A stretch of 64,000 nt of DNA from SMWN01 sp965261165. GTDB taxonomy: Bacteria; Pseudomonadota; Gammaproteobacteria; Eutrophobiales; Eutrophobiaceae. The notes below the pieces were generated by a model. The model did no database searches. It was not told the origin of the DNA and saw nothing but the letters and a program-made list of their open reading frames with translations. Shown here one piece after another: positions 37,565-47,167 of the stretch. The stretch is from positions 992,001-1,056,000 of the forward strand of contig OZ253445.1 of assembly GCA_965261165.1 (NCBI GenBank), in the 5' to 3' direction. How positions within the stretch are numbered: the stretch's first letter is position 1; every line of letters begins with the position of its first letter. Made by a program: the position numbers and the translations under genes.

Positions 37565-38560
37565 GTGTTTCGTAAAGGGATTAGATACAACCTGTCATCG
37601 CGTTTTCTGTTTCTGTGTTTAATGCTAGTTCCAGTCTCGTCTTTTGCTGTCAATCAAACACCACCTGCGCAACAACTCATCAGGCAAATGTCTGAGGCGA
37701 ATTATAGACTAAATTATAAAGGTGTTTTCATCTATCGACGGCAAGAGGAAATGGATACCATGCGTATTATCCATAAAGTTGATGAAAATGGCGTACAGGA
37801 AAGGATCGTTTCATTGACAGGTTTTGCTCGCGAGGTTATCCGTGATAAAAATTCTGTGACTTACATTTTGCCTGATGATGAATCCGTGATGGTGGAAAAA
37901 AGCAGCCCACGACAATTCAAGATTAGTCAGTTACCCGAACAAATAAACAAGGTTTCAGAATATTATATTTTTTCAATTGCTGGGCAAGATCGTGTTGCTA
38001 ATCGATCAACATGGGTCGTCAATATTTTGCCAAAAGACGATTACCGTTATGGTTATCAGCTGTGGATTGATCTCAAATCGAAATTATTACTTAAGTCTGA
38101 GTTAAAGAATAAGGCTGGCATCGCTCTTGAAGAATTCTTTTTTGTAAAATTTCAAGTTGTTGAGGAAATCCCTGATGATTGGTTAAAACCTGAAGTATCA
38201 GGTGTAGGATATACTTGGCACGACAATTCTTCAGAAGATGTTCCAGTGTATCAAGGTGATATCTCATGGAAAGCAACATGGATGCCCGATGGTTTTGTTA
38301 TGAGTGCTCAGGAAAAGCAAAGTGTCGATGAAAGTCAGATGCCGGTTGAACATCTAATGTATTCGGATGGTCTGGCAACGGTCTCGATATTTGTTGAAAA
38401 GCTTAATAAACCCGTCGATGTTGTGACTGGCTCTTCGAGTATGGGAGGCGTGAATACATTTTCAACCATAACTGATAGCTACCACCTCATAACTGCGGTT
38501 GGCGAAGTCCCTGGAGATACTGTCAAATTGTTTGCCAAATCTGTCGTTTCAAACAAGTAA
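37565..38560 (+). CDS. rseB: Sigma-E regulatory protein RseB (MucB)
   Basis: RseB is periplasmic. It binds RseA and shields it from DegS cleavage until lipoprotein or LPS signals arrive. The 331 residues have a signal peptide (about 10-28, cut near SSFA). An N-terminal LolA-like domain contains NYRLNYKGVFIYRRQ near 45-59, and a C-terminal domain begins near 225. It begins with GTG, 14 bp after the rseA stop. Confidence 0.92.
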   Translation: MFRKGIRYNLSSRFLFLCLMLVPVSSFAVNQTPPAQQLIRQMSEANYRLNYKGVFIYRRQEEMDTMRIIHKVDENGVQERIVSLTGFAREVIRDKNSVTYILPDDESVMVEKSSPRQFKISQLPEQINKVSEYYIFSIAGQDRVANRSTWVVNILPKDDYRYGYQLWIDLKSKLLLKSELKNKAGIALEEFFFVKFQVVEEIPDDWLKPEVSGVGYTWHDNSSEDVPVYQGDISWKATWMPDGFVMSAQEKQSVDESQMPVEHLMYSDGLATVSIFVEKLNKPVDVVTGSSSMGGVNTFSTITDSYHLITAVGEVPGDTVKLFAKSVVSNK

Positions 38561-38659
38561 ATCATCTGAAAATATTTATAGTTTTATGTTTGTAGAAGAT
38601 GTTCGATTGTCCAATTAAATTTTACTGGTAAAAGATCACCAGATTTTGTGGAGTGTTTT

Positions 38660-40099
38660 ATGAATTACGGAATGCAATTATTAAAAAGAGCACAGAGTTT
38701 TGTTTTTATTTGCCTTGTTTTATCTATTCAAAATTTACAGGCTCGTTCCTTACCGGATTTTATTCCATTGGTGGAGGAAAGTGCTGCTGCAGTTGTAAAT
38801 ATCAGCACAACTCTGAAAAAGAATAATGGTATGCCCCAGATTCAGAGACACAATATTCCAGATATACCAAAAGGCAGTCCTTTTAATGATTTTTTTAATA
38901 AATTCTTTGGGGAAATTCCCGAAGACATGTCACCTAGCCAACAAAGAACCTCTCTTGGATCTGGTTTTATTATGTCAAATAATGGTTACATAATCACCAA
39001 TAACCATGTCGTCAAAGATGCGGATGAGATCATCGTGCGCCTCAATGATAGAAGGGAATTTGTTGCTGAAGTTATCGGTACTGATGAACGTAGTGATATT
39101 GCCGTATTAAAAATTGAAGGTCAGAAATTACCGACGTTAAAGCTGGGAGATTCTTCAAAGCTAAAAGTCGGTGAATGGGTATTGGCGATAGGTTCTCCTT
39201 TTGGATTTGATCATTCTGTTACTCAGGGAATTATCAGCGCGATGGGACGCAGCCTACCTAGGGAAAATTATGTGCCCTTTATCCAGACAGATGTTGCAAT
39301 TAACCCTGGTAATTCTGGTGGCCCCCTATTCAATCTGCAAGGGGAAGTTATTGGTGTTAACTCCCAAATTTATAGCCGTACAGGTGGTTTTATGGGTATG
39401 TCTTTCGCCATACCTGTCAATGTGGTCAAAGATGTCTATCAACAACTAAAAAACAATGGTCGTGTTTCTCGTGGTTGGTTAGGTGTGTTGATACAGGACG
39501 TGACTAGAGAATTAGCCGAGTCCTTTGGCATGAAAAAAACACATGGCGCACTTGTGGCAAAAGTTTTGCAAGATAGTCCTGCTGAAAAAGCTGGGTTTTT
39601 GGTTGGTGACGTCATTGTCCGTTTCAATGGAGATAAAATTGATGTTTCATCTGATCTACCGCCAATGGTGGGTAGTACAAAAGTTGGCAAGACTGTACCG
39701 GCTAGAGTTATTCGACATGGAAAGCCGATAAATCTTAAGGTAAAGATTGCTGAATTATTTACTAGTGAGAATGCCAAGTTATCTCCATCAGGAAAAAATG
39801 GAGCCAAACAGCAAAATCCTTTGCATGTCGTTGTTGAAGATTTAACAGAAGAGCAACGTAAAGAACTGGAAATTGAAGATCATGGTGTAGTGGTCAGTCA
39901 GATATCATCTGGTCCTGCTCGTAAAGCAGGCGTACGCAATGGTGATGTTATACTGTTGATTAATAACATCAAAATAAAAGATGCAAAACATTTTGCTGGT
40001 CTAGTTGATCAATTGCCCGAAGACAAATCAATTCCTATCTTGATTCAGAGAAGAGGCGGACCTATTTTCCTTGCCCTAAAATTGAAAGATGGCTCCTGA
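38660..40099 (+). CDS. degP: Periplasmic serine protease Do (DegP/MucD type)
   Basis: This is a HtrA-family chaperone-protease that removes damaged periplasmic proteins. I chose the ATG at 38660, preceded by GGAG at good spacing, over an in-frame GTG four codons earlier. A signal peptide covers about 1-28. The trypsin-like triad is visible at His116 (TNNHVV), Asp146 (RSDIAVL) and Ser219 (NPGNSGGP), followed by two PDZ domains (about 260-345 and 375-470). It follows rseB, as mucD follows mucB in Pseudomonas. Confidence 0.95.
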   Translation: MNYGMQLLKRAQSFVFICLVLSIQNLQARSLPDFIPLVEESAAAVVNISTTLKKNNGMPQIQRHNIPDIPKGSPFNDFFNKFFGEIPEDMSPSQQRTSLGSGFIMSNNGYIITNNHVVKDADEIIVRLNDRREFVAEVIGTDERSDIAVLKIEGQKLPTLKLGDSSKLKVGEWVLAIGSPFGFDHSVTQGIISAMGRSLPRENYVPFIQTDVAINPGNSGGPLFNLQGEVIGVNSQIYSRTGGFMGMSFAIPVNVVKDVYQQLKNNGRVSRGWLGVLIQDVTRELAESFGMKKTHGALVAKVLQDSPAEKAGFLVGDVIVRFNGDKIDVSSDLPPMVGSTKVGKTVPARVIRHGKPINLKVKIAELFTSENAKLSPSGKNGAKQQNPLHVVVEDLTEEQRKELEIEDHGVVVSQISSGPARKAGVRNGDVILLINNIKIKDAKHFAGLVDQLPEDKSIPILIQRRGGPIFLALKLKDGS

Positions 40100-40454
40100 T
40101 CAAGGACTCAACAATTTATCAAAATTGGAATTTATTTCTGGATATTTTCTCTATTATTTCGTGTTCTGTATTTTCCAGTGAAATAATTTTTTTATCACTC
40201 GATGGTAAAAAAGCTAAAGCAGTATATAAAGATTGAAAAGGCAACGGATACCGCAATCGTTGTAAATTGGGAAAACATTTCCTATCAGGCAATAGTGCGA
40301 TGATGGGCTTTCTTGATATGCTTGGAAATGTCACGGCCACGTATAAGCTGTATATAGGGCTCTATATAAGCTAGAATCGCCCACCTTTAGCATGGATAAG
40401 AGGATTAGCCGCCATCTATTTATCTAGCTTCTATCAATTAGGCAAATAGTTAAA
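40100..40454. other. Gap between degP and lepA without a supported gene
   Basis: The 355 bp contain only a 73-codon minus-strand frame (40119-40340) with no recognisable domain and no ribosome site, which I do not accept as a gene. AT-rich boxes near 40355-40375 (TATATA and TAGAAT) could be the lepA promoter. Confidence 0.4.
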
Positions 40455-42251
40455 ATGCAGAATATTCGCAATTTCTCGATCATTGCGCACATTGATCATG
40501 GCAAATCCACATTAGCCGACCGGTTTATACAGCATTGTGGTGCATTAACCGAGCGAGAAATGTCTGATCAGGTGCTCGATTCTATGGATCTGGAACGTGA
40601 ACGTGGTATTACCATCAAGTCTCAGAGTGTCACCCTGAAATACAAAGCTGAGAATGGGGAGATATATCAGTTAAATCTTATTGATACTCCTGGACATGTA
40701 GATTTTAGTTATGAGGTTTCACGTTCTCTTGCGGCTTGCGATGGTGCACTACTGGTTGTGGATGCGACACAAGGTGTTGAAGCGCAGAGTGTTGCCAACT
40801 GTATGACTGCTATCGATTTGGATCTGGAAGTATTACCGGTATTGAATAAGATTGATCTTCCATCCGCAGACCCTGAACGCGTGTTAAACGAGGTTGAAGA
40901 GATTGTCGGACTTGATACCACAGACACGATACAGGTAAGTGCCAAGACTGGTCTAGGGGTGGAAGGCCTACTTGAACAAATTATAAACGTTATCCCCGCA
41001 CCATCAGGCGTAGAGGATGCACCACTCAAAGCATTAATCATAGATTCCTGGTTTGATAATTATCTGGGCGTTGTTTCATTGGTAAGGGTTATCGATGGCT
41101 GTCTGCCAGCAGGTAAGAAAATGCGTGTGATGTCTACAGGAAGAGACCATCTGGTTGATGAGATCGGTATTTTTACTCCAAAGCGGAGTGCACAAACGGC
41201 CTTGAATGCTGGAGAAGTCGGTTATGTTATTTCTGGCATTAAAGACTTGGGAGGAGCACCAGTTGGAGATACATTAACGCTGGCTGATAATCCGGCATCT
41301 GAATCATTACCAGGTTTCCAGGAGATTAAACCGAAAGTTTTTGCTGGCATGTATCCTATAGATTCCAGTGATTATGAAGCTTTTCGTGAAGCCTTGACGA
41401 AATTAAAACTGAATGATGCAGCACTTTATTTTGAACCTGAAACCTCTCAGGCTCTGGGATTTGGTTTTCGTTGCGGCTTCCTAGGGATGTTACATCTGGA
41501 AATTATTCAGGAACGACTTGAACGTGAGTATGATCTGAGTCTGATTACTGCAGCACCAACAGTGGTTTATGAAGTTGAAACGACGAATGGGGAGATAGTT
41601 TCAGTTGATAATCCGGCGAAATTACCTCCTATGGATAAAATTAAGGAGGTCCGTGAACCCATTATTTATGCTGATATTCTTGTGCCACAGAAATATTTAG
41701 GTAATGCCATTACGCTGTGTATCGAGAAACGTGGCGTACAGAAGAAACTACAATATCTGGGCAATCAAATTTCACTGGGTTTTGAACTGCCCATGAGTGA
41801 GGTTGTTCTGGATTTTTTTGATCGTCTTAAATCAGCAAGTCGAGGCTATGCTTCCTTCGATTATCATTTTATGAGATTTCAGGCATCTCCACTGGTCAAG
41901 CTAGACATATTAATTAATGGTGAGCGAGTCGATGCACTCTCTATTATCACGCATCAAGAACAATCTCGAAACAGAGGGCATGACTTGACGGCTAAAATTA
42001 AAGAATTTATTCCAAGGCAAATGTTTGATGTTGCCATTCAGGCTGCAATTGGCTCAAAAATTTTATCAAGGCATTCAGTTAAGGCATTACGTAAAAATGT
42101 GACAGCAAAATGCTATGGCGGTGATATTTCTCGTAAACGCAAATTGCTGGAAAAACAAAAGGCAGGTAAGAAGCGGATGAAACAATTTGGCTCTGTAGAA
42201 ATACCACAAGATGCCTTTATGGCAATATTACATGTGGGGGAAGATAAGTGA
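40455..42251 (+). CDS. lepA: Elongation factor 4 (LepA)
   Basis: LepA is a ribosome-bound GTPase that back-translocates or helps assemble stalled ribosomes. The 598 residues show G1 AHIDHGKST (11-19), G3 DTPGHVDF and G4 NKIDLP. The elongation-factor domains follow, then the LepA-specific C-terminal domain with KCYGGDISRKRKLLEKQK near 551-568. It starts the lepA-lepB-DUF4845-rnc-era-recO-pdxJ operon and overlaps lepB by 4 bp. Confidence 0.97.
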   Translation: MQNIRNFSIIAHIDHGKSTLADRFIQHCGALTEREMSDQVLDSMDLERERGITIKSQSVTLKYKAENGEIYQLNLIDTPGHVDFSYEVSRSLAACDGALLVVDATQGVEAQSVANCMTAIDLDLEVLPVLNKIDLPSADPERVLNEVEEIVGLDTTDTIQVSAKTGLGVEGLLEQIINVIPAPSGVEDAPLKALIIDSWFDNYLGVVSLVRVIDGCLPAGKKMRVMSTGRDHLVDEIGIFTPKRSAQTALNAGEVGYVISGIKDLGGAPVGDTLTLADNPASESLPGFQEIKPKVFAGMYPIDSSDYEAFREALTKLKLNDAALYFEPETSQALGFGFRCGFLGMLHLEIIQERLEREYDLSLITAAPTVVYEVETTNGEIVSVDNPAKLPPMDKIKEVREPIIYADILVPQKYLGNAITLCIEKRGVQKKLQYLGNQISLGFELPMSEVVLDFFDRLKSASRGYASFDYHFMRFQASPLVKLDILINGERVDALSIITHQEQSRNRGHDLTAKIKEFIPRQMFDVAIQAAIGSKILSRHSVKALRKNVTAKCYGGDISRKRKLLEKQKAGKKRMKQFGSVEIPQDAFMAILHVGEDK

Positions 42252-43072
42252 ATATAGATTTTTCAGCGGTTCTGGCCGTTTTAACATTGCTAAGTGGTGC
42301 AATTTGGTTATTTGGAGTTCTATTTTTCGTTGACAAAAAAATTTTCGTTGACAAAAAAAATCAAGATGAAAATGGGGAGCTGATTTTACCGGTAATTGTT
42401 GATTTCGCCAGATCATTTTTTCCTGTATTTCTCATTGTTTTGATATTACGTTCATTTATCGTAGAGCCCTTTAGAATTCCTTCAGCGTCTATGATGCCAA
42501 CCTTATTGATAGGTGATTTTATTCTGGTCAATAAATATGATTACGGTATTCGTCTACCCGTACTCGATACTAAGATAATTGAAAACAAGACGCCAAACCG
42601 AGGAGATATCGTTGTTTTTCGTTATCCGCTGGATCCAAGTATCCCTTATATCAAGCGTGTTGTGGGGTTGCCCGGCGACAAATACCGCTATCAGGATAAA
42701 ATTTTGACTATCAATGGCAAAGCCGTTGAGCAGATTGACATTGGAGCTTATCAGGCTGTGGGAGCAGGTAAAATGATGTTTGGGGCAACATTAAGTACAG
42801 AATTACTCGAAAATGCTGAACATGAAATTCTGCGGTTACCTGATAGCCCTATACATAATGTTGAAGGTATCGTCCCAAAAGGGCATTATTTCGTTCTCGG
42901 AGATAATCGCGATAATAGTACAGATAGTCGCTATTGGGGCTTTGTTCCAGATGAAAATCTGGTTGGCAAGGCATTTATGATCTGGATGAACTGGGATAGT
43001 AAAAACGGTGGTATTGGCTGGGGAAGAATTGGTACGATGATAAGCAATGCAAATGACAAGGGGATAAACTAA
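42248..43072 (+). CDS. lepB: Signal peptidase I
   Basis: LepB removes signal peptides at the outer face of the inner membrane. The 274 residues have two N-terminal membrane segments (about 5-27 and 56-70). The Ser-Lys dyad is Ser81 (in PSASMMPT) and Lys136 (in YIKRVVGLPGD), with a GDNRDNSTDSRYWG block near 218-231. The loop after the first segment contains an 18-bp tandem duplication (42326-42361) encoding FVDKKI then FVDKKN, each with a long A run. It overlaps lepA and DUF4845 and is intact. Confidence 0.95.
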   Translation: MNIDFSAVLAVLTLLSGAIWLFGVLFFVDKKIFVDKKNQDENGELILPVIVDFARSFFPVFLIVLILRSFIVEPFRIPSASMMPTLLIGDFILVNKYDYGIRLPVLDTKIIENKTPNRGDIVVFRYPLDPSIPYIKRVVGLPGDKYRYQDKILTINGKAVEQIDIGAYQAVGAGKMMFGATLSTELLENAEHEILRLPDSPIHNVEGIVPKGHYFVLGDNRDNSTDSRYWGFVPDENLVGKAFMIWMNWDSKNGGIGWGRIGTMISNANDKGIN

Positions 43073-43470
43073 TGAAAAATATGAAAATCAAGCAACGTGG
43101 AATTGGATTCATTGGTTGGTGTAGTGTTTTGGGTGTTCTTGCTTTTTTTATTCTTACAGGGCTTAGAATATTTCCGTTATATACCGAAAAATTCGCAGTT
43201 ATTAAAGCAATGGAAAGCGCTGCAAAGCAGCCAGATGCTGCAAACTTATCCAAGGGCGAAGTGCGTAGAAATTTTCAGAAAAACGTAGAGATTAATTCAA
43301 ATACACTACGTTTTACGAAGGAAAAGGATCTTAAAAGAATGGTCAAGATCGTTAAAAATAAAGAAAAGAAATATATACATGTCGCTTATGAAGGGAGAAA
43401 TGAATATATCAAAGATATTAAATTCTTACTTGAATTTAATCACAAAGTTGAGCTAGGTGAGACACCTTAA
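43072..43470 (+). CDS. DUF4845 membrane protein
   Basis: The 132-residue protein has a single N-terminal membrane helix (about 8-27) with a GIGFIGW start, then a soluble periplasmic part. A DUF4845 protein sits between lepB and rnc in many gammaproteobacteria and betaproteobacteria, and this position is the main support. Its function is unknown. It overlaps lepB by one base. Confidence 0.85.
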   Translation: MKNMKIKQRGIGFIGWCSVLGVLAFFILTGLRIFPLYTEKFAVIKAMESAAKQPDAANLSKGEVRRNFQKNVEINSNTLRFTKEKDLKRMVKIVKNKEKKYIHVAYEGRNEYIKDIKFLLEFNHKVELGETP

Positions 43471-43473
43471 TGA

Positions 43474-44166
43474 ATGAGCGCACAGCTGTCTAGTTTAGAA
43501 GGAGCAATTGATTACATATTTGATGATAAGGCACTTCTGGGAATTGCACTAACACATAGAAGTGTCGGTCGCGGCAATAATGAACGGCTTGAATATCTAG
43601 GTGATGCTGCACTAGGCTTTGTTATCGCTGATGCGATATTTAAAAAATTTCCTCAGGCGACAGAAGGCGAGCTTACTCGAATCAGAGCTTCCCTTGTCAA
43701 AGGGGAAACATTGGCTAGGCTGGGTCGAGATCTGAACTTGGGTGATTATATTAAACTCGGTCCCGGGGAAATGAGAAGCGGAGGCTGGCACCGTGATTCA
43801 ATTCTTGCTAATACACTTGAAGCAATTATTGGCGCAGTTTATCTTGATGCGGATATGGAAATTTGTCGAAAGTTTGTCATTTTTCTCTATCGCCAATTAC
43901 TTTCGGAAGTGTCTCTCGATAAACTCACTAAAGATCCCAAGACCACTCTACAAGAATTACTACAGTCCCGAAGGCTGGAATTGCCTAATTATAATATCAT
44001 ATCAGAGGGTGGCGATGCACATAGGCGGCTTTTTAATGTTGAATGTATAATTGTAGAGCCAAATATTTCAGTTCAGGCTGAAGGTCGTAGTAAACGTTTT
44101 GCCGAGCAAGCGGCAGCTGAAAAAGCTCTGTTTGAACTGGAAAAGAAATTCAATAAAATTCAGTAA
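43474..44166 (+). CDS. rnc: Ribonuclease III
   Basis: RNase III cuts double-stranded RNA, including rRNA precursors. The 230 residues contain the catalytic signature NERLEYLGDAAL (36-47), a second acidic site (ANTLEAIIGAVYLD near 109-122) and a C-terminal double-strand RNA-binding domain (about 155-225). It lies 3 bp downstream of the DUF4845 gene and 6 bp upstream of era. rnc-era coupling is standard. Confidence 0.96.
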   Translation: MSAQLSSLEGAIDYIFDDKALLGIALTHRSVGRGNNERLEYLGDAALGFVIADAIFKKFPQATEGELTRIRASLVKGETLARLGRDLNLGDYIKLGPGEMRSGGWHRDSILANTLEAIIGAVYLDADMEICRKFVIFLYRQLLSEVSLDKLTKDPKTTLQELLQSRRLELPNYNIISEGGDAHRRLFNVECIIVEPNISVQAEGRSKRFAEQAAAEKALFELEKKFNKIQ

Positions 44167-44172
44167 TCACTT

Positions 44173-45084
44173 TTGCCGGAAAATAACCCAAAAAATAATC
44201 AACCTTATTGCGGCTATGTCACCATTTTAGGTCGCTCAAATGTTGGCAAATCAACATTATTAAATAATTTGATTGGGCAAAAACTAAGCATTACTTCAAG
44301 AAAGCCACAAACAACAAGGCATCATACGCTAGGTGTGAATACCGATGAAAATCATCAAATTATATATATCGATACTCCAGGCATGCAGGATTCTCCGGCC
44401 AACGCCATGAATAGGTATATGAATAAGGAAGCAAAAAGTGCACTATCTGGAGTTGATGTGTTGGTGTATGTGGCTGAAGCATTAAAATGGACTTCGCTTG
44501 ATGAATATATACTAGGTTTGATTAAGAATAAAACAGCCCCAGTTATTCTGGTAGTGAACAAAGTGGATAAAATTAAAGACAAGGAAATGATCTTGCCTTT
44601 TTTAAAAAAACTTTCGGGAAAAATGAATTTTAAGGAGATTATTCCTGTCTCTGCATTATCCAGAAAAAGCTTAAGACCATTAAAGAAATCAATAAAAGAA
44701 TTATTGCCCACAGGGGAATTTCAATATCCAGACGATCAAATAACTGATAAATCCCAAGGTTATTTCGCAGCAGAATTTATCCGTGAGAAATTGATGAAAA
44801 GATTGGGGGAAGAATTACCCTATACCATAACGGTCACTATTGATTCGTTTATTGAGAAAGAAAATATAATTCATATTGATGCAATTATCTGGGTTTCGAC
44901 AAAAAGTCAAAAGATGATTGTGCTTGGGCAAAAAGGAACAAGGTTGAAAGCCATTGGAGGGCAGGCACGTAAGGATATGGAACGGATGTTTGAAAATAAA
45001 GTTTTCTTGAGAACATGGGTTAAGGTCAAGGATAAATGGATGGATAATGAACTGACCATCAAACAATTAGGTTTCGATTCCTGA
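44173..45084 (+). CDS. era: GTPase Era
   Basis: Era is an essential GTPase that binds 16S rRNA and helps 30S assembly. The 303 residues show G1 GRSNVGKST (20-28, with Ser in place of the usual Pro at the third position), G3 DTPGM, G4 NKVDK and a C-terminal KH domain with LGQKGTRLKAIG near 256-267. The start is TTG at 44173. It is forced, because the rnc stop codon lies in the same frame three codons upstream and no other start codon intervenes. Confidence 0.95.
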   Translation: MPENNPKNNQPYCGYVTILGRSNVGKSTLLNNLIGQKLSITSRKPQTTRHHTLGVNTDENHQIIYIDTPGMQDSPANAMNRYMNKEAKSALSGVDVLVYVAEALKWTSLDEYILGLIKNKTAPVILVVNKVDKIKDKEMILPFLKKLSGKMNFKEIIPVSALSRKSLRPLKKSIKELLPTGEFQYPDDQITDKSQGYFAAEFIREKLMKRLGEELPYTITVTIDSFIEKENIIHIDAIIWVSTKSQKMIVLGQKGTRLKAIGGQARKDMERMFENKVFLRTWVKVKDKWMDNELTIKQLGFDS

Positions 45085-45094
45085 AACCACTTAC

Positions 45095-45808
45095 ATGCAT
45101 ACGGAGTTAACACCCTGTTTTATTCTTCATTCCAGATCGTATCTTGAATCGAGCTTGTTGCTGGATATTTTTTCCAGAGAATATGGCAGACTACACCTGA
45201 TAGCAAAGGGTGCGAAACGGGAAAAATCTACATTTTCTGGACTTCTACAGCCCTATCAACGATTGTTGATGGCATGGCGAGGAAAAGGCGAGCTAATGAC
45301 CTTAGTGGATGTCGAAGCTAATATTGAACCATATAATCTGTCTGCTGAAAAAGTGATCGCTGGTTTTTATGTGAACGAATTGTTAGTTCGATTGTTACAT
45401 CAGCATGAATCACATCCGGAATTATTTGATTTGTATAATCAAGCCATATTAGATATCTCTATTTCAAATAGCATTGATGCAATTCTTAGATTCTTCGAGA
45501 AAGGCTTGCTTGAATCTCTCGGTTATGGCCTGTTGTTAGATCATGAGGTCGAAGAAGGTCGGGCGATAGAAGCAGGGAGAAATTATTATTATCTTATTGA
45601 TTCAGGACCAATGAAAAATACACCTATCACAGGAAACTATATTGAGATTGCAGGCAATAGCTTATTGGCATTGGGGAATGACTGTTTGCGAAACAAATCT
45701 GAATTAGAAGAAACAAAACGATTGATGCGATTCGTATTGAAACATCATCTAGGTAATAAACCCTTGGCCAGCAGAGCCTTGTATAAGGCTTATACCCAGG
45801 TTATCTGA
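45095..45808 (+). CDS. recO: DNA repair protein RecO
   Basis: RecO loads RecA onto SSB-covered DNA with RecR. The 237 residues have an N-terminal OB fold with SRSYLESSLLLDIFSREYGR near 10-29, the GLLQPYQRLLMAW stretch, and a helical C-terminal domain. The zinc-finger cysteines found in some RecO proteins are not present, as is common in gammaproteobacteria. It follows era by 10 bp in the operon. Confidence 0.93.
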   Translation: MHTELTPCFILHSRSYLESSLLLDIFSREYGRLHLIAKGAKREKSTFSGLLQPYQRLLMAWRGKGELMTLVDVEANIEPYNLSAEKVIAGFYVNELLVRLLHQHESHPELFDLYNQAILDISISNSIDAILRFFEKGLLESLGYGLLLDHEVEEGRAIEAGRNYYYLIDSGPMKNTPITGNYIEIAGNSLLALGNDCLRNKSELEETKRLMRFVLKHHLGNKPLASRALYKAYTQVI

Positions 45809-45914
45809 AAATTGCATTATCCGGATAATTTTGGCATATACTCAAACCAACCAGAAATGCGCTAAAATGCGCCGCCTTCATCACAAAATAGATGGGTAAA
45901 GACAGGCAGAAAAC

Positions 45915-46637
45915 ATGTTGTTAGGTGTAAACATTGACCATATTGCTACGCTGAGACAGGCAAGATTAACTCCTTATCCTGATCCCGTGTTTGCCGCACA
46001 ATTGGCAGAACAGGCAGGTGCTGACTCGATTACGGTGCATCTGCGGGAAGATAGAAGACATATTCAGGAACGAGATATTGATTTACTACGCCAGACAATG
46101 CTGACTCCAATGAATTTAGAGATGGCGATGACGGAAAAAATGTTGTCGTTTGCTGAAAGTGTGAAACCTGAATTTTGTTGTCTGGTGCCTGAGAGCAGAG
46201 AAGAGTTGACGACAGAAGGCGGTCTGGATGTGTCAGGGCAGATAGACAAAGTGACTGAAGCGTGTGCAAGATTGAAACAAGCAGGAATACGTGTTTCATT
46301 ATTTATCGATGCGGATGAAAAACAAATTTCTGCATCCAGAGATTCTGGCGCAGATGTCATAGAACTTCATACAGGGCATTTTGCAGATGCTACCTTTGGT
46401 ACTGAAACTGAAGTTGAACTGGGAAAAATAATATCAGGTGTGGAGTTGGCAAAGTTATTAGGATTAAGAGTAAATGCGGGTCATGGTCTGAATTATCAGA
46501 ATGTGGGGCAAATTACTCAAATTCCGGATATTGAAGAGTTAAATATCGGTCATGGTATTATTGCCAGAGCAGTGTTTACTGGTTTGGATGAAGCCATCAG
46601 GGAAATAAAAACCATCATCCAAATAGCAAGCGCATAA
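45915..46637 (+). CDS. pdxJ: Pyridoxine 5'-phosphate synthase
   Basis: PdxJ closes the ring of pyridoxine phosphate. The 240 residues include LLGVNIDHIATLRQAR (2-17), the HLREDRRHI block (near 43-51), the NLEMAMT stretch (near 70) and NAGHGLNYQN (near 191-200). It ends the lepA operon. acpS, which usually follows, is missing. A structured RNA begins within about 10 bp of the stop codon instead. Confidence 0.96.
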   Translation: MLLGVNIDHIATLRQARLTPYPDPVFAAQLAEQAGADSITVHLREDRRHIQERDIDLLRQTMLTPMNLEMAMTEKMLSFAESVKPEFCCLVPESREELTTEGGLDVSGQIDKVTEACARLKQAGIRVSLFIDADEKQISASRDSGADVIELHTGHFADATFGTETEVELGKIISGVELAKLLGLRVNAGHGLNYQNVGQITQIPDIEELNIGHGIIARAVFTGLDEAIREIKTIIQIASA

Positions 46638-46644
46638 CCTTCCA

Positions 46645-46900
46645 TAGTTTACCGCAGCGATCAAGTGGATTACTTGGGTGGGCCTCTAATGCGCTGTAAT
46701 CGCAGTTAGGCTCACGGGTAAGACCGCACTGTCGATGCAGGGTAAAGCCCATTAATTTGGAACTGTCCACCAGCCAAGGTGCAGGTTTCCAGTCCTGCGG
46801 GGGATGGGGGGGGTGCCTGTATTTAGCGTCAGGCCTCAGCCGCTTTTAACTGTGCCAATGGCGCACAGTTTTACGGTGGCAAATCATGCGCAACCTTAGA
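46645..46900 (+). ncRNA. Structured RNA, probable orphan IscB omega RNA (HEARO)
   Basis: The stretch is clearly more GC-rich than its surroundings, has no open frame and is packed with hairpins. These are CAAGT/ACTTG (46662), a GGGCCT/AGGCTC stem enclosing TGCG/CGCA (46682-46713), GCAGG/CCTGC (46782-46800), GCCTG/CAGGC (46816-46835) and a GCCGC/GTGGC stem around an AACTGTGC/GCACAGTT hairpin (46840-46880). The order, the CCGC...TCAAGTGG start and the GGTGGCAA end resemble what I remember of HEARO RNA, now known as omega RNA of IscB nucleases. No IscB gene lies nearby. If correct, the guide would be the bases just before 46650. The family call is from memory and needs a covariance-model search. 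Confidence 0.5.
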
Positions 46901-46930
46901 TAGGCAGTGCCCAAGAGATTTATTTGATGT

Positions 46931-46958
46931 AAAACCCTCACTTGAAAGCGAGGGTTTT
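46931..46958 (+). terminator. Strong hairpin after the structured RNA
   Basis: AAAACCCTC pairs with GAGGGTTTT around an inner CTT/AAG. The U-run is inside the 3' arm. It is a likely terminator for the pdxJ operon or for the structured RNA. Confidence 0.55.
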
Positions 46959-47167
46959 ACTGACGAGATCAAGCGCGGCTTTGAGTTTAGAAAAATTTAA
47001 AAAGGATCATCCAGACGGTTATCAGTAACAGCTCAATAAGCTGGTAACTGTTCTGGAGCAGTAATTTATAGCGTGGTCGTTATTCGGTAGAATGAGGTGC
47101 TTTTCGGCCGCGAAAGGATAATGTAACGAACAAGTAAAATTCAAGTACAAACTGGGGTTTTAGCGGT

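Noticed and set aside
40119..40340. A 73-codon minus-strand gene between degP and lepA
   Set aside because: No ribosome site, no recognisable domain and no operon partner.
46645..46900. RNase P RNA, tmRNA or group II intron for the structured RNA
   Set aside because: The conserved blocks of these RNAs, such as the RNase P GAGGAAAGTCC block, the tmRNA tRNA-like ends and the intron domain V, are not present.
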